A program made the position numbers and the translations under genes. The notes under the pieces are model-generated. The model did no database searches and was not told the DNA's origin. It was given only the letters and a program-made list of their open reading frames with translations. Below are positions 25,335-34,409 of a stretch of DNA of 64,000 nucleotides, piece after piece (positions within the stretch are counted from its first letter, which is position 1; each line of letters opens with the position of its first letter). This DNA is from Actinomadura luzonensis (GTDB taxonomy: Bacteria > Actinomycetota > Actinomycetes > Streptosporangiales > Streptosporangiaceae): assembly GCF_022664455.2 (NCBI RefSeq), contig NZ_JAKRKC020000002.1, forward strand, positions 2,542,001 through 2,606,000. Reading direction: 5' to 3'.

Positions 25335-26421
25335 ATGACGGTGAGCATCGACATCCGCGGCCTGCCGCCGGAGCGACTGCGGGTTCGCCGCCTCCCCGCT
25401 GGCCGAGCTGACCGCGATGCTGCACGTCCTGGCCGAGCCCGGGCATCATCCGCAGCTCGCCGGCTGGGCCGCGGGCGTCTGGTCGGGGCTGCCGTCCGAG
25501 CTGGCCGAGCGGCTCAGGGAGGCGGAGTTCCTGTGGCGGTCCTCGCGGGCCGACTTCCTGGTCCCCGCCCGTCCCCGGCCGTCCCTCGCCGAGGAGCTGG
25601 ACGACGTGGACCGCCTCGACGACGAGACCTACGTGACCGCCGCGCTCGTCACCACGTGCGGCAGCAACCGGGTGCACTTCGCCGGTCCGTCGCCGCTCGC
25701 CGACGCGACGGCCCGCGAGCGGGCCCTCGACCTCGCCCAGGCGCGCGGCGCGCTCCAGGAGGCCTTCGCCGAACGCCTGCTCGCCGACCCCGCGGCCGTG
25801 CGGGCGCGGGTGCGCGACACCCTCGAACAGTGCGCCGGGGCCTTCTTCGACGCCGCCTGGACGGACGTCGCCGGGCGGCTCGCCGCCGACCTGCGCCTGA
25901 AGAACGACCTGCTGAGGCGCCAGGGCCCCGCGGCGGCGCTCGCGTCCGTCTCCCGGGCCGTCACCCTGACGCCGGACGGCGAGCGCATCGTCGTGGACAA
26001 GCTGCAGGACAACGCGACCGCCGCGCACGGCGCCGGGGTTACCTTCCTGCCCAGCGTCTTCGGCCGTCCGCACCTGGTGGTGGTCCACGCGCCCGGCTGG
26101 CGGCCGGTGGTGCAGTACCCGGTGGCCGAGCCGGAGCCGGCGGAGCCGGTGCCGCTGGAGACGGTCACGCTGCGGCTGGAGGCGCTCGCGCACCCGGTGC
26201 GGCTGCGGCTGCTGCGCACCCTGGCGCGCGGCCCGCACACCACCGGTGAGCTGGCCCACGCCTGGGCACTCTCGCCGCCGGAGGTGTCCCGCCACCTCGC
26301 GGTCCTGCGGCGCGCGGGCCTGCTCACGGCCCGGCGGCAGGGGCGTTACGTCCGTTACACGGTCAACGTCCCCGAGCTGACGGCGCTGGGCGCCGATCTG
26401 CTGGCGGCCGTCCTGCGCTGA
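25335..26421 (+). CDS. ArsR-type regulator with N-terminal DUF5937 domain; frameshifted
   Basis: A winged-helix repressor of about 361 residues if intact. The ATG at 25335 opens MTVSIDIRGLPPERLR, then one extra G in the GGG at 25381-25383 shifts the frame; the +1 frame continues FAASPLAELTAMLHVL and runs to 26421 without stop. The downstream frame alone could start at ATG 25417 (334 residues). The C-terminal HTH is intact (LRLEALAHPVRLRLLRTLARG, PPEVSRHLAVLRRAGLL). It probably regulates the divergent MFS gene. The shift is either a real mutation or a sequencing error in a G run. Confidence 0.75.
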
Positions 26422-26496
26422 ACGGAGCGGCCTGACAAAAAGGTTGACTGAATCGCGAAATTACGGACAGCCCGTCTACTACACTTCCCGATCACT

Positions 26497-27648
26497 ATGG
26501 GACACCAATTAACCAGAAAAAGCAGATTCATCGGCGCTATATCGACGATTGCGGCCCTTGTCGCCTCTGTCGTTATTATTGCCGCAAGCCCGGAAAAGGG
26601 CGCGGCGGAGGCTGATGTCCGGTTGGCGGCCGGCGCGGCCGAGCGGCTGCAGGCGCGCCCCAACGACGGCTCGGGCCTGTGGCCGGACTTCTCCAACACC
26701 GGCTACCGGCACACGCCCGCCAATGCCGGCGGCCTGGGCCTCGGGGCCTACCCGGGCAAGCTCAAGGACTACACGACGGGCATGAGCTCGGCCAAGCCGC
26801 TGCGCCTGGAGTACGAGGACGGCAGCGTCATCTCCTTCACCCGCTTCCTGGCGGAGAAGGTCATCATCTACGGCGACAACCTCACCTTCGTCGGCTGCCT
26901 GTTCGAGGGCACCAGCCCCAACGACAACCTGGTGCAGATCTACTCCGACACCAACGTCTCGTTCCTGTACTCGACGTTCAAGCCCAGCTCGTACGACCTG
27001 CCGCCGGGCAACGACGGCACGGTCACGTCGTCGCACACCGAGCCGGGCACCCCGTACGACAAGTCCTGGCAGCTCATGACGACGATGAAGGAGGCCGTCG
27101 CCGTCATGGACCACAACGACATCTGGGGCAACGCCGGCCTCATCATGGTCACCGGCTTCCCGGGACGGCCGTCGACCTGGACGAACAACTACATCCACGA
27201 CAGCGCCGACACCGCCCGCGACGAGTACCACCACGACGGCATCGGCCCGCAGAGCGAGGGCGACGGCGGCCCGATGGTGATCCGCAACAACACCATCGCC
27301 TCCATCGGCAACACCAACGGCCTGGCGCTGCAGGGCCAGGGCGTCTACAGCGACATCACCGTCGAGGGCAACTACGTCTCCGGCTGGGGTTACGCCCTGA
27401 GCATCGGCACCGTCAACAACGCCAGGAACATCACCGTCGCGGACAACGTCTTCTCCGCCGAGCTCCCGCAGCTGTACGGCTTCCTGTACGGCAACCTCTG
27501 GGGCGGCACGGCCGCCGGCTCCACCTGGCGCGGAAATCTGCTGCAGGTCCGCGCCGGCGACCTCAACACCCGCCACACGCCCGCCGACCACGGCACGTAC
27601 CTGTGGCCGACCGACAACAGGGGCCACACCACCGACTACACCGGCTGA
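26497..27648 (+). CDS. Secreted right-handed beta-helix protein
   Basis: A 383-residue exported protein. The N terminus (MGHQLTRKSRFIGAISTIAA, AT-rich for this genome) is a signal peptide with cleavage around AAEA. The body has the Asn/Gly/Val periodicity of parallel beta-helices: DNLTFVGCLFEGT, TNVSFLYSTF, DITVEGNYVSGW, NITVADNVFSAE. Such folds bind or cleave polysaccharides; no catalytic set is recognisable, so binding or lyase function is undecided. No obvious ribosome binding site precedes the ATG. A terminator follows. Confidence 0.75.
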   Translation: MGHQLTRKSRFIGAISTIAALVASVVIIAASPEKGAAEADVRLAAGAAERLQARPNDGSGLWPDFSNTGYRHTPANAGGLGLGAYPGKLKDYTTGMSSAKPLRLEYEDGSVISFTRFLAEKVIIYGDNLTFVGCLFEGTSPNDNLVQIYSDTNVSFLYSTFKPSSYDLPPGNDGTVTSSHTEPGTPYDKSWQLMTTMKEAVAVMDHNDIWGNAGLIMVTGFPGRPSTWTNNYIHDSADTARDEYHHDGIGPQSEGDGGPMVIRNNTIASIGNTNGLALQGQGVYSDITVEGNYVSGWGYALSIGTVNNARNITVADNVFSAELPQLYGFLYGNLWGGTAAGSTWRGNLLQVRAGDLNTRHTPADHGTYLWPTDNRGHTTDYTG

Positions 27649-27658
27649 GCACCGGAAC

Positions 27659-27690
27659 GGGAGCGGGCGCCCCAGGCGGCGCCCGCTCCC
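27659..27690. terminator. Bidirectional terminator between convergent genes
   Basis: Perfect 13-bp stem GGGAGCGGGCGCC (27659-27671) / GGCGCCCGCTCCC (27678-27690) with loop CCAGGC, 10 bases after the beta-helix stop and 34 bases from the convergent gene's end. Confidence 0.8.
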
Positions 27691-27723
27691 GGCCGGGGAA
27701 CGCGGGTCGTCGGAGAGCGCCCG

Positions 27724-29256
27724 TCAGGTCGCGGGCGGGGCGTAGCCGAGCAGGCCCTCGTTGGTGACGCCAGGGCCTTCGCAGTCGGCGGCGGCCGACA
27801 CGAAGTGGTCGCCGAAGCCCGGGATGTGGCAGCGGTAGAGCGGGACGTACGCGCTCGACGGGCGCGTCTCGTGGATCCAGCCCTCCGTCTGCACGATGGT
27901 CGTCCGCGTGCCCTCGCAGCCGGGGTCGAGGGAGACGAAGTAGTCGGCGGCGCCCGCCCGGCAGTTGTACAGCGCGCGGGTGCCGGGCTGCGGCGCCGAC
28001 CACAGCGTCCAGCCGCCCTCGCGGGTGTAGCCGGCGGGCGGTGCGCCGGTGGTGACGAGGTGGCGGTGGTCCTTGACGTAGCGGGTGAAGGGCGTGCGGA
28101 CGGGGGTGCGGCCGTCCGCGCAGGTGACCTTGCGGCGCATGACGCGGGCGTTGCCCCAGTCCGGCTGCGGGCTGGGCCACTGCAGGTAGTAGAGGGAGAA
28201 GTCGGCGCCCAGGTCGGCGGGGTCGGGGCCGTTGCCGACGGGCGTCACGTACGCGTTGAAGTACCCCGGGTCGCGCGCCACCGGGAAGCGGGCCGACCAG
28301 CCGTCGAGGCCGTCGCCGGAGGTGGACAGGACGATCTCGCGCTCGGAGACGGCGGCGGCCATGACGTAGGCGTTCATGGCCGTGCTGCGCACCACCTGCG
28401 GGCCCCAGGCCATGGGCCGGCCGGGGTTGAGGTCGGCGGACGAGCCGCCCCAGGCCGGCTCGTCCCACCCGCCGCCGCCGGTGTACTTGTGCCACGGCAC
28501 GACCGTGCCGCGCTGCGCGGCCGCGATCACGTCCTTGAGCGGCGCGCGGGCCACCGACAGGCCGGCCGGCACCTGCTGCCCGCCGGCCAGGCGGTGGTCG
28601 GCGAAGTAGAGGTGCAGGTACTCGACGCCGTCGCCGCCCTGGACCACGGTGAGCTGCGGGATCCCCAGGTCGGCGTTCCAGGTGGCCTGGTCGATGGGGA
28701 TGTCGGGCTGGACGACCTTGCCGAGGTAGGTGGTCACGCCGGTGGCGGGGTCCAGGCGGCCGAGGTGGAGCTCGGCGTAGAACTGGTCGCCGGCGACGCG
28801 CCGCTCCAGGTGGAGGGTCTGCAGGACGACCCCGGTGCCGGGATCCCGGTATACCGCGCCCCCGCCGGCCCAGATGTAGCCGGCCGGCACGCCCTGGAGC
28901 TGGGTGGAGAAGGCGACGCCGTCGCGGACCGGGTCGGCCAGCGTGCCCTTGACGGTCACGTTGCGCTGCGGGCGCGAGGCGACGCTGCCGCCGAAGGCCG
29001 CCGCGATGTGGAAGTAGTACGTGCCGCCGCCGAGGGCGGTGACGCCGAACGGGCCGTCGGGCCAGCCGTCGAGGCCGAGCCGGTCGCGGGTCGCGTCGGA
29101 CACGGCCACCTCCGGCGGGCCGACGGCGAACGCGGCGCACCCGGCCGCGGCCTCCTCCGTCACGGCGGCCTGCCTCACCCCGGGCGGCGCCGATCCGCCG
29201 TGCAGGGTGAGGACGGCTCCGAGGGCCGCGGCGAGCGCTCCATGCCAGGCGTGCAA
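27724..29256 (-). CDS. Secreted protein with C-terminal repeat domain
   Basis: A 510-residue exported protein of unknown function. TTG start at 29256 is supported by CGGGAG six bases upstream and by the immediately following hydrophobic leader (HGALAAALGAVLTLHGG). Residues about 40-370 look beta-rich, possibly a propeller (YLHLYFADHRLAGG, IVLSTSGDGLDGWSARF). The last 130 residues contain two similar units, ALYNCRAGAADYFVSLDPGC and PLYRCHIPGFGDHFVSAAAD, resembling DUF5648-type repeats attached to secreted hydrolases. Paired Cys suggests disulfides. No catalytic motif identified. Confidence 0.7.
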   Translation of the reverse strand: MHAWHGALAAALGAVLTLHGGSAPPGVRQAAVTEEAAAGCAAFAVGPPEVAVSDATRDRLGLDGWPDGPFGVTALGGGTYYFHIAAAFGGSVASRPQRNVTVKGTLADPVRDGVAFSTQLQGVPAGYIWAGGGAVYRDPGTGVVLQTLHLERRVAGDQFYAELHLGRLDPATGVTTYLGKVVQPDIPIDQATWNADLGIPQLTVVQGGDGVEYLHLYFADHRLAGGQQVPAGLSVARAPLKDVIAAAQRGTVVPWHKYTGGGGWDEPAWGGSSADLNPGRPMAWGPQVVRSTAMNAYVMAAAVSEREIVLSTSGDGLDGWSARFPVARDPGYFNAYVTPVGNGPDPADLGADFSLYYLQWPSPQPDWGNARVMRRKVTCADGRTPVRTPFTRYVKDHRHLVTTGAPPAGYTREGGWTLWSAPQPGTRALYNCRAGAADYFVSLDPGCEGTRTTIVQTEGWIHETRPSSAYVPLYRCHIPGFGDHFVSAAADCEGPGVTNEGLLGYAPPAT

Positions 29257-29405
29257 CAGATCTCCCGAGGTCCGGTCATGTCGTTCGGGCGGAGCCTACG
29301 AGCGTGCTCCCGGTGCCGCCGGACATATCGGCAAATGTGGAAACGTCGGGGAGCGAGCCGGCCGGAGCCGGGAACTTTGCCGGCCGGGCGGGCATCTAAC
29401 CCGCC

Positions 29406-32400
29406 GTGGAAGCGCTCACCGCCGCGGATCCGCAGCGTGTCGGGGACTACTGGATCGCCGGGCGGCTCGGCTCGGGAGGCCAGGGCGTCGTGTACGACGC
29501 CTACGACCGCGACGGGCGCAGGGTCGCGCTCAAGGTCCTGCACGCGATCGACAGCCGGGCGAGCCGCGACCGGTTCGCCAAGGAGGCGACGGCCGCGCGG
29601 CGGGTGGCCTCGTTCTGCACCGCGCGGGTGCTGGCCTGCGACCTGTCGGGCGCCAGGCCGTACCTCGTGAGCGAGTACGTGCCGGGGCCGAGCCTGCGCC
29701 AGGCGGTCGAGCGGGGCCGCCGGTTCACCGGCGACGACCTGCACAGGCTCGCCACCGCGATCGCCACCGCGCTGACCGCCGTGCACGACGCCGGGGTGAT
29801 CCACCGCGACCTGAAACCGGACAACGTGCTGCTCGGCGCCGACGGGCCCCGGGTGATCGACTTCGGCATCGCGCGTACCGTGGACATGTCGCTGACCAGG
29901 ACCGGCGAGGTGGCGGGCACGCCGACCTACATGGCGCCCGAGGTGTTCACCGGGCAGCGCGCGGGCGCGCCCGCCGACGTGTTCGCGTGGGGCGCGATCA
30001 CGGTCTTCGCCGCCACGGGCGAGGACCCGTTCCGGGCCGACCACCTCGGCGGCGTCATGCACCGGGTGCTGTCGTTCCACCCCGACCTGAGCGCGCTGCC
30101 GCCGCGGCTGGCCTCGCTGGTGTCCGCGGCGCTGGACAAGGACCCCGCGGCGCGTCCCGCCGCCCGCGACCTGCTGCTCGCCCTGGTCAGCGGCGGCGAC
30201 GCCGGCCTCCAGGGGCTGCTGAGCGCCGGCAGCCGCGCGGCCCGGGGCGTGCACGTGCCCGACCAGGCCGACCCGGCGCTCGGCACCATCGCCGAGGACG
30301 CCTACGGCGCGCTCACCCCCGACGAGCGGCAGCTGGCCGCCGAGGTCTTCCTCCGCATGGTGACGGTCACCGAGGACGGCCACGAGAGCGTCCGCCCGGC
30401 GTCGAAGGACGACCTGCTCGCCGGCCGCTCCGAACGGGAGACCCGGGCGATCGAGAACATCCTCCGGGCGTTCTCCTACCTGGTGACGCAGCAGGACGAC
30501 GCCGTGCGGCTGTCCCGCCCGGCGCTGCTGCGCGCCTGGCCGCGGCTGCGCATCTGGGTCGACGACGACCGCGACGGGCTCGCCGTGCTCGGCCGGATCA
30601 GCGAGGCCGCCCGCCAGTGGGACGACCACGGCCGCAAGGACGGCGACCTGCTCCAGGGCAGCCGCCTGGACCAGGCGCTGACCTGGGCCGCCACCGGACG
30701 CCGGCACATCACGCTGACCCCGCGCGAACGCGACTTCCTGGCCGCCGGCACCGGCCTGGCCCGGCGGCGGGTGCGCCGCCGGCGGCTGACCACGGCGGCG
30801 CTGGCCGGGCTGCTGGTGGTGGCGCTCGCGGCGGGCGGCCTCGCCGTGCTGCGGGGCCGGCAGGTGGCCGAGCAGAGCCGCGTGGTGGCCCTGCAACGCG
30901 ACCAGGCCGTCGGCCGGCAGGTCGCGGCGGAGGCCGACCGGCTGCGCACCACCGACCCGGCCACGGCGATGCTGCTCAGCGTGGCCGGCTGGCGGCTGGC
31001 CCCCGGCCCCGGCACCCGGCGCGCCCTGACCACCTCGCTGACCATGCCGGAGAGCGCCGTCTTCCGCGACCCCGGCGCCAAGGGCGTCTCCGCCACGGCG
31101 TCGGCCGCCGGCGGCCGGATCCGGGCCATCGCCGGGCAGGACGGCGTGCGGGTCTACGACGTCCCCGCGCGGCGGCAGACCGCGTTCTGGCGCTGGCCCC
31201 GCGGCCTGGACGTGCTGCCGGCCGCGGCGGCGCTCAGCCCGAGCGGGCGCACCCTGGTCGTCGTCAGCAGGCAGACCGCCTACGCCTGGGACACCGCGAC
31301 GGGCGCGAAGCTGCGCGAGCACCCCGTCGCGGAGGGCACCCCGGGCGTGGACGTCGTCTTCGACGGCAACGAGAGCCTGGCCGCGGTGATGCGGGAGAAC
31401 ACGCTGGAGTTCCTGTGGGACACCAGGACCGGCGCGTCCTACACGCCGGACCTGGACGCCGACAGCGCCCTGGCGATCGCGCCCTCCGGCGCCTACGTCG
31501 CGGGAGTGGGGACCAACCAGGGCGGGCTGAAGGTGATCCGCCTGCCGGGCCTCACCGTGGACACCCGCCTGCCGAAGAAATGCGGATCGGTGGTCACGTT
31601 CACCCCGGACAGCAGGCGGCTGCTCTGCGCGGACGGCGACATCGCCGCCTGGGACCTGGCGTCCGGGGCCAAGGTCCCGGACGGGGACCGGCCGTTCTGG
31701 CAGGCGTCGGCCGGGGACGACCTGCCGTACGCGCGGCTCCGGCTCAGCCCCGACGGCCGCCGGCTGCTCGGCGTCGAGGGCCGGACGCTGCACCTCTGGG
31801 ACGCCGTCAAGGGCGACGAGACCGCCACCTACCAGGCGGAGGGCACGCCCGAGGACGCCTGGCTGGAACGCGACGGCCGCACCGTCCGCTACCTGCTCGA
31901 CAGCTCGACCATCACCGCCGACCTCGGCTCCCGCCTGTCCTCGGCACGGCTTCCCCCCGGTCACGAGGTCGTCGCGTTCAGCCAGGACGGCCGCCTGGCC
32001 GCCACGGCAGGGAACGAGCAGGCGGTGCGCGTGTGGGACACGCGCCGGCTCGGCCCGCCGATGGCCGGCAGCGAGGGCGCCACCAACGTCCTGTTCGACC
32101 CGGCGGGCACGCGGCTGGCCGCCGACGGCGCGGACTCCTCGCCCGGCCTCTGGGACGTGGCCACCGGCCGCCGGCTGTGGCGCCACCCCCTGCCCCGGTC
32201 GTTGTTCGTGCTGTCCAAGACGTTCACGCCGGACGGCCGCAGGCTGGTGCTGTCGCTCAAGGAGCTGAGCGAGCGGGACGCCCGCAACGAGCTCGTCGTC
32301 CTGGCCGCCGACACGGGCCGGGTGCTCGCCCGCCACCCCCTCGGCACCGCCACGGGCACGATCGCCCCCACGCGCGACGGCGCGGCGGTGGTGACCGGCA

Positions 32401-32930
32401 CCGGCATGGTCTACGACCTCGGCACCGGCAGGGCCGTCGGCCCCGGCTTCAACGGCTCGGGCGAGGCCGTCGCGGTCAGCCCGGCCGCGCCGCTGCTGGC
32501 CCTCGGCACCCGGACGGTCCAGTTCTGGGACCTCACCAGGGGCGACGAGCTGTCGCCCGCGCTGCGCGTGGCGAGCGAGGCCCAGGTCGAGACCATGCGG
32601 TTCAGCCACGACGGCGCCCTGCTGGCCCTGATCGTCCGGTCCATCGGCGAGACGTTCGACGAGCTGTACAGCGTCCAGGTGTGGGACGTCGCCGGCCGCG
32701 AACGGCTCGGCTCCTTCCCCATCGACATCCTCGACCAGCTCGCCTTCAGCGCCGACGACCAGACCCTGTACGTCTCGGGCAACAGCTCGACGACGATCAC
32801 CCGGATCCCGGTCGGCCCGGAGGGCGTGGCCCGCCTCGTGTGCGAGCGCGCGGGCCGCACCCTGAACGCCGAGGAATGGCGCCGGTATCTGCGGGACGTG
32901 CCCTATCGCGACGTGTGCGGGGCCGCCTGA
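29406..32930 (+). CDS. Serine/threonine kinase fused to WD40 propeller
   Basis: A 1174-residue membrane protein. Residues 15-265 are an active-looking Hanks kinase: GSGGQGVVYDA loop, K43, HRDLKPDN with D135, and DFG D152. A middle segment (about 290-455; PDERQLAAEVFLRMV) matches the C-terminal part of STAND proteins but lacks a P-loop. One transmembrane helix (RRRLTTAALAGLLVVALAAG, about 455-480) precedes a C-terminal beta-propeller of WD40-like repeats. The kinase would be cytoplasmic and the propeller outside as a sensor. GTG start at 29406. Confidence 0.87.
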   Translation: MEALTAADPQRVGDYWIAGRLGSGGQGVVYDAYDRDGRRVALKVLHAIDSRASRDRFAKEATAARRVASFCTARVLACDLSGARPYLVSEYVPGPSLRQAVERGRRFTGDDLHRLATAIATALTAVHDAGVIHRDLKPDNVLLGADGPRVIDFGIARTVDMSLTRTGEVAGTPTYMAPEVFTGQRAGAPADVFAWGAITVFAATGEDPFRADHLGGVMHRVLSFHPDLSALPPRLASLVSAALDKDPAARPAARDLLLALVSGGDAGLQGLLSAGSRAARGVHVPDQADPALGTIAEDAYGALTPDERQLAAEVFLRMVTVTEDGHESVRPASKDDLLAGRSERETRAIENILRAFSYLVTQQDDAVRLSRPALLRAWPRLRIWVDDDRDGLAVLGRISEAARQWDDHGRKDGDLLQGSRLDQALTWAATGRRHITLTPRERDFLAAGTGLARRRVRRRRLTTAALAGLLVVALAAGGLAVLRGRQVAEQSRVVALQRDQAVGRQVAAEADRLRTTDPATAMLLSVAGWRLAPGPGTRRALTTSLTMPESAVFRDPGAKGVSATASAAGGRIRAIAGQDGVRVYDVPARRQTAFWRWPRGLDVLPAAAALSPSGRTLVVVSRQTAYAWDTATGAKLREHPVAEGTPGVDVVFDGNESLAAVMRENTLEFLWDTRTGASYTPDLDADSALAIAPSGAYVAGVGTNQGGLKVIRLPGLTVDTRLPKKCGSVVTFTPDSRRLLCADGDIAAWDLASGAKVPDGDRPFWQASAGDDLPYARLRLSPDGRRLLGVEGRTLHLWDAVKGDETATYQAEGTPEDAWLERDGRTVRYLLDSSTITADLGSRLSSARLPPGHEVVAFSQDGRLAATAGNEQAVRVWDTRRLGPPMAGSEGATNVLFDPAGTRLAADGADSSPGLWDVATGRRLWRHPLPRSLFVLSKTFTPDGRRLVLSLKELSERDARNELVVLAADTGRVLARHPLGTATGTIAPTRDGAAVVTGTGMVYDLGTGRAVGPGFNGSGEAVAVSPAAPLLALGTRTVQFWDLTRGDELSPALRVASEAQVETMRFSHDGALLALIVRSIGETFDELYSVQVWDVAGRERLGSFPIDILDQLAFSADDQTLYVSGNSSTTITRIPVGPEGVARLVCERAGRTLNAEEWRRYLRDVPYRDVCGAA

Positions 32931-32943
32931 GGCCGGGAGCGCG

Positions 32944-34131
32944 TCACTGCCGGTCGCGCCACGCCTCGGCCAGGATGCGGGTGACGGCGGTGCTCAGCAC
33001 CCGTACGCCCCGGGTCGAGCCGGGCTCGATCCCGACCAGCTCGCGGACCCGCCGCAGCCGGTAGTCGAGCGTGCGGGGGTGCACGCGCAGCGCCACCGCG
33101 GTGCGCATCCGGTTCATGTCGTTGCGGTAGTAGGCGTCGAGCGTGGCCACCAGGTCGGGGCCGTTCGCCAGCCGCCAGGTCAGCTCGCGCAGCCACTGGT
33201 CGACCTGCGGCATCTGGGCCGCCCCCAGCTCCGCGAACACGTCGACCACTCCGTACACCTGCGAGGGGACCCGCTCCACTGGCGCCGCCCGGCAGATCTT
33301 GCGGGCCAGCGCGACCGGGTCCGCGAGGGCGAGCGTCCGGCCGGCGGCCGCCCCGGCCGAGCACGGCCCGGACAGCTCGGCGAAGTCGCGGACCAGGGAC
33401 AGCGCCTGCGACCGCGCCGCCGCCTGCCCGTCGATCGGGCCGGCGTCGCCGCACGGCACCAGCGCGACGAACTCCTCGGGATCGGGCCAGGTCAGCGGAA
33501 TGTGGTGGCGGGTCAGCAGCGTCCTGACGACGTGGTCGCGCCGCCGGTCGTCCGGCCGGCCGCCGGCGATCCTGGCGACCGTCACCAGGTAGTGGTCCGG
33601 CACCGGCAGGTCGAGCTCGCGGGCCAGCTGCGCCGCCGCGGGCTCGTCGGCCAGGAGCATGCCCGCGAGCAGCTGCATCCTGGCCTCGACGGGCAGGAAA
33701 CGCTCCTGGCCCTTGAGGTAGCCGTGCGTGTAGGCGTTCTGCGCGGTCAGGCCGTGGTGGGCGACCCAGCCGAGCATGCACATCACGTCGGCGAGGTCGT
33801 TGGGGCCCGCGGCCTCGTGGATCTCGCGCAGCGTGAGGTTGGCGTGCAGGAGCAGGACCTGCCGCTGGGACGCCAGTGAGACGCCCACCTCGCCCCGCGA
33901 CATCCCGACCGAGGACATGTACGCCTGGTCCTGCTCGGTGAACGGCCGCTCCTCGGCGGCCAGGTCGATGGTGCGGCGCCGGAGCGTCACCGCGAAGTCC
34001 AGCATCGCGGCCGACCCCCGGATCTCCGCGGCCAGGCTGCGGTAGTCGGCCAGTTCGCGGGTGTACACCTCGACGGCGCGCCGGGCATTGGCGTCGAGGC
34101 GTCTGCGTAAGGTCCGGTACAGATTGCCCAT
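32944..34131 (-). CDS. PucR/CdaR-family regulator next to the RiPP cluster
   Basis: A 395-residue regulator with the C-terminal PucR helix-turn-helix: LDAYYRNDMNRMRTAVALRV followed by HPRTLDYRLRRV, preceded by a GGDEF-like intermediate domain (about 170-280) and a helical N terminus (about 1-150). ATG at 34131 is preceded by AGGAGAG. It is divergent from the ATP-grasp gene across a 271-bp gap, so it may control the RiPP cluster, although its own position outside the main strand makes this inference only. The ligand is unknown. Confidence 0.82.
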   Translation of the reverse strand: MGNLYRTLRRRLDANARRAVEVYTRELADYRSLAAEIRGSAAMLDFAVTLRRRTIDLAAEERPFTEQDQAYMSSVGMSRGEVGVSLASQRQVLLLHANLTLREIHEAAGPNDLADVMCMLGWVAHHGLTAQNAYTHGYLKGQERFLPVEARMQLLAGMLLADEPAAAQLARELDLPVPDHYLVTVARIAGGRPDDRRRDHVVRTLLTRHHIPLTWPDPEEFVALVPCGDAGPIDGQAAARSQALSLVRDFAELSGPCSAGAAAGRTLALADPVALARKICRAAPVERVPSQVYGVVDVFAELGAAQMPQVDQWLRELTWRLANGPDLVATLDAYYRNDMNRMRTAVALRVHPRTLDYRLRRVRELVGIEPGSTRGVRVLSTAVTRILAEAWRDRQ

Positions 34132-34239
34132 TGAGGCTCTCCTTTACCGTCGGCCGGCAATTCGACCGCAATGATCAATGGGTTTACTTGACTGGCGGGG
34201 ACTGCGCAAGCTGACCAGTTCCGCAATGGCGTTGTAGTG

Positions 34240-34268
34240 GCGCCCTTGTCATTCGTGACAAGGCGCCC
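34240..34268. promoter_or_regulatory. UUCG-capped hairpin at the start of the RiPP cluster
   Basis: GGCGCCCTTGTCA (34240-34252) pairs with TGACAAGGCGCC (34257-34268) apart from one bulged C, closed by a TTCG tetraloop. It lies midway between pucR and the ATP-grasp gene. Could be an attenuator, an operator (CTTGTCA/TGACAAG) or an RNA stem; direction not resolved. The rest of 34132-34402 is AT-richer promoter-like DNA plus a 23-codon ORF. Confidence 0.5.
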
Positions 34269-34337
34269 GGCGGATGTCCGGCCAGGCTCATCACAGCTCA
34301 CGACGACAGGGCGACATTCCGCTGAGACCCTGTCCGC

Positions 34338-34409
34338 ATGAGCTTCCCGCCGACGACGGACGCCGATGACCTGCTCGGCCGGCGCACAATCACGGTGAGA
34401 ACTTGTTAG
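34338..34409 (+). CDS. Possible 23-residue peptide overlapping the ATP-grasp start
   Basis: ATG at 34338 opens a 23-codon ORF ending TAG 34407-34409. The peptide starts MSFPPTTDADDLLGRR and ends in Cys. Its stop overlaps the likely TTG start of the ATP-grasp gene. TT and acidic DADD residues resemble the Thr plus Asp/Glu acceptors of graspetide cores, but there is no leader segment and the ribosome binding site is weak. It may equally be a coupling ORF or chance. Confidence 0.25.
   Translation: MSFPPTTDADDLLGRRTITVRTC

Noticed and set aside
26444..26485. Sigma-70 promoter (TTGACT ... TACACT) before the beta-helix gene
   Set aside because: Spacing between the hexamers is far from 17 bp, so the assignment is not supported.
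29175..32609. 1144-codon minus-strand open frame opposite the kinase/WD40 gene
   Set aside because: Shadow frame; the plus strand has intact kinase motifs and codon bias.
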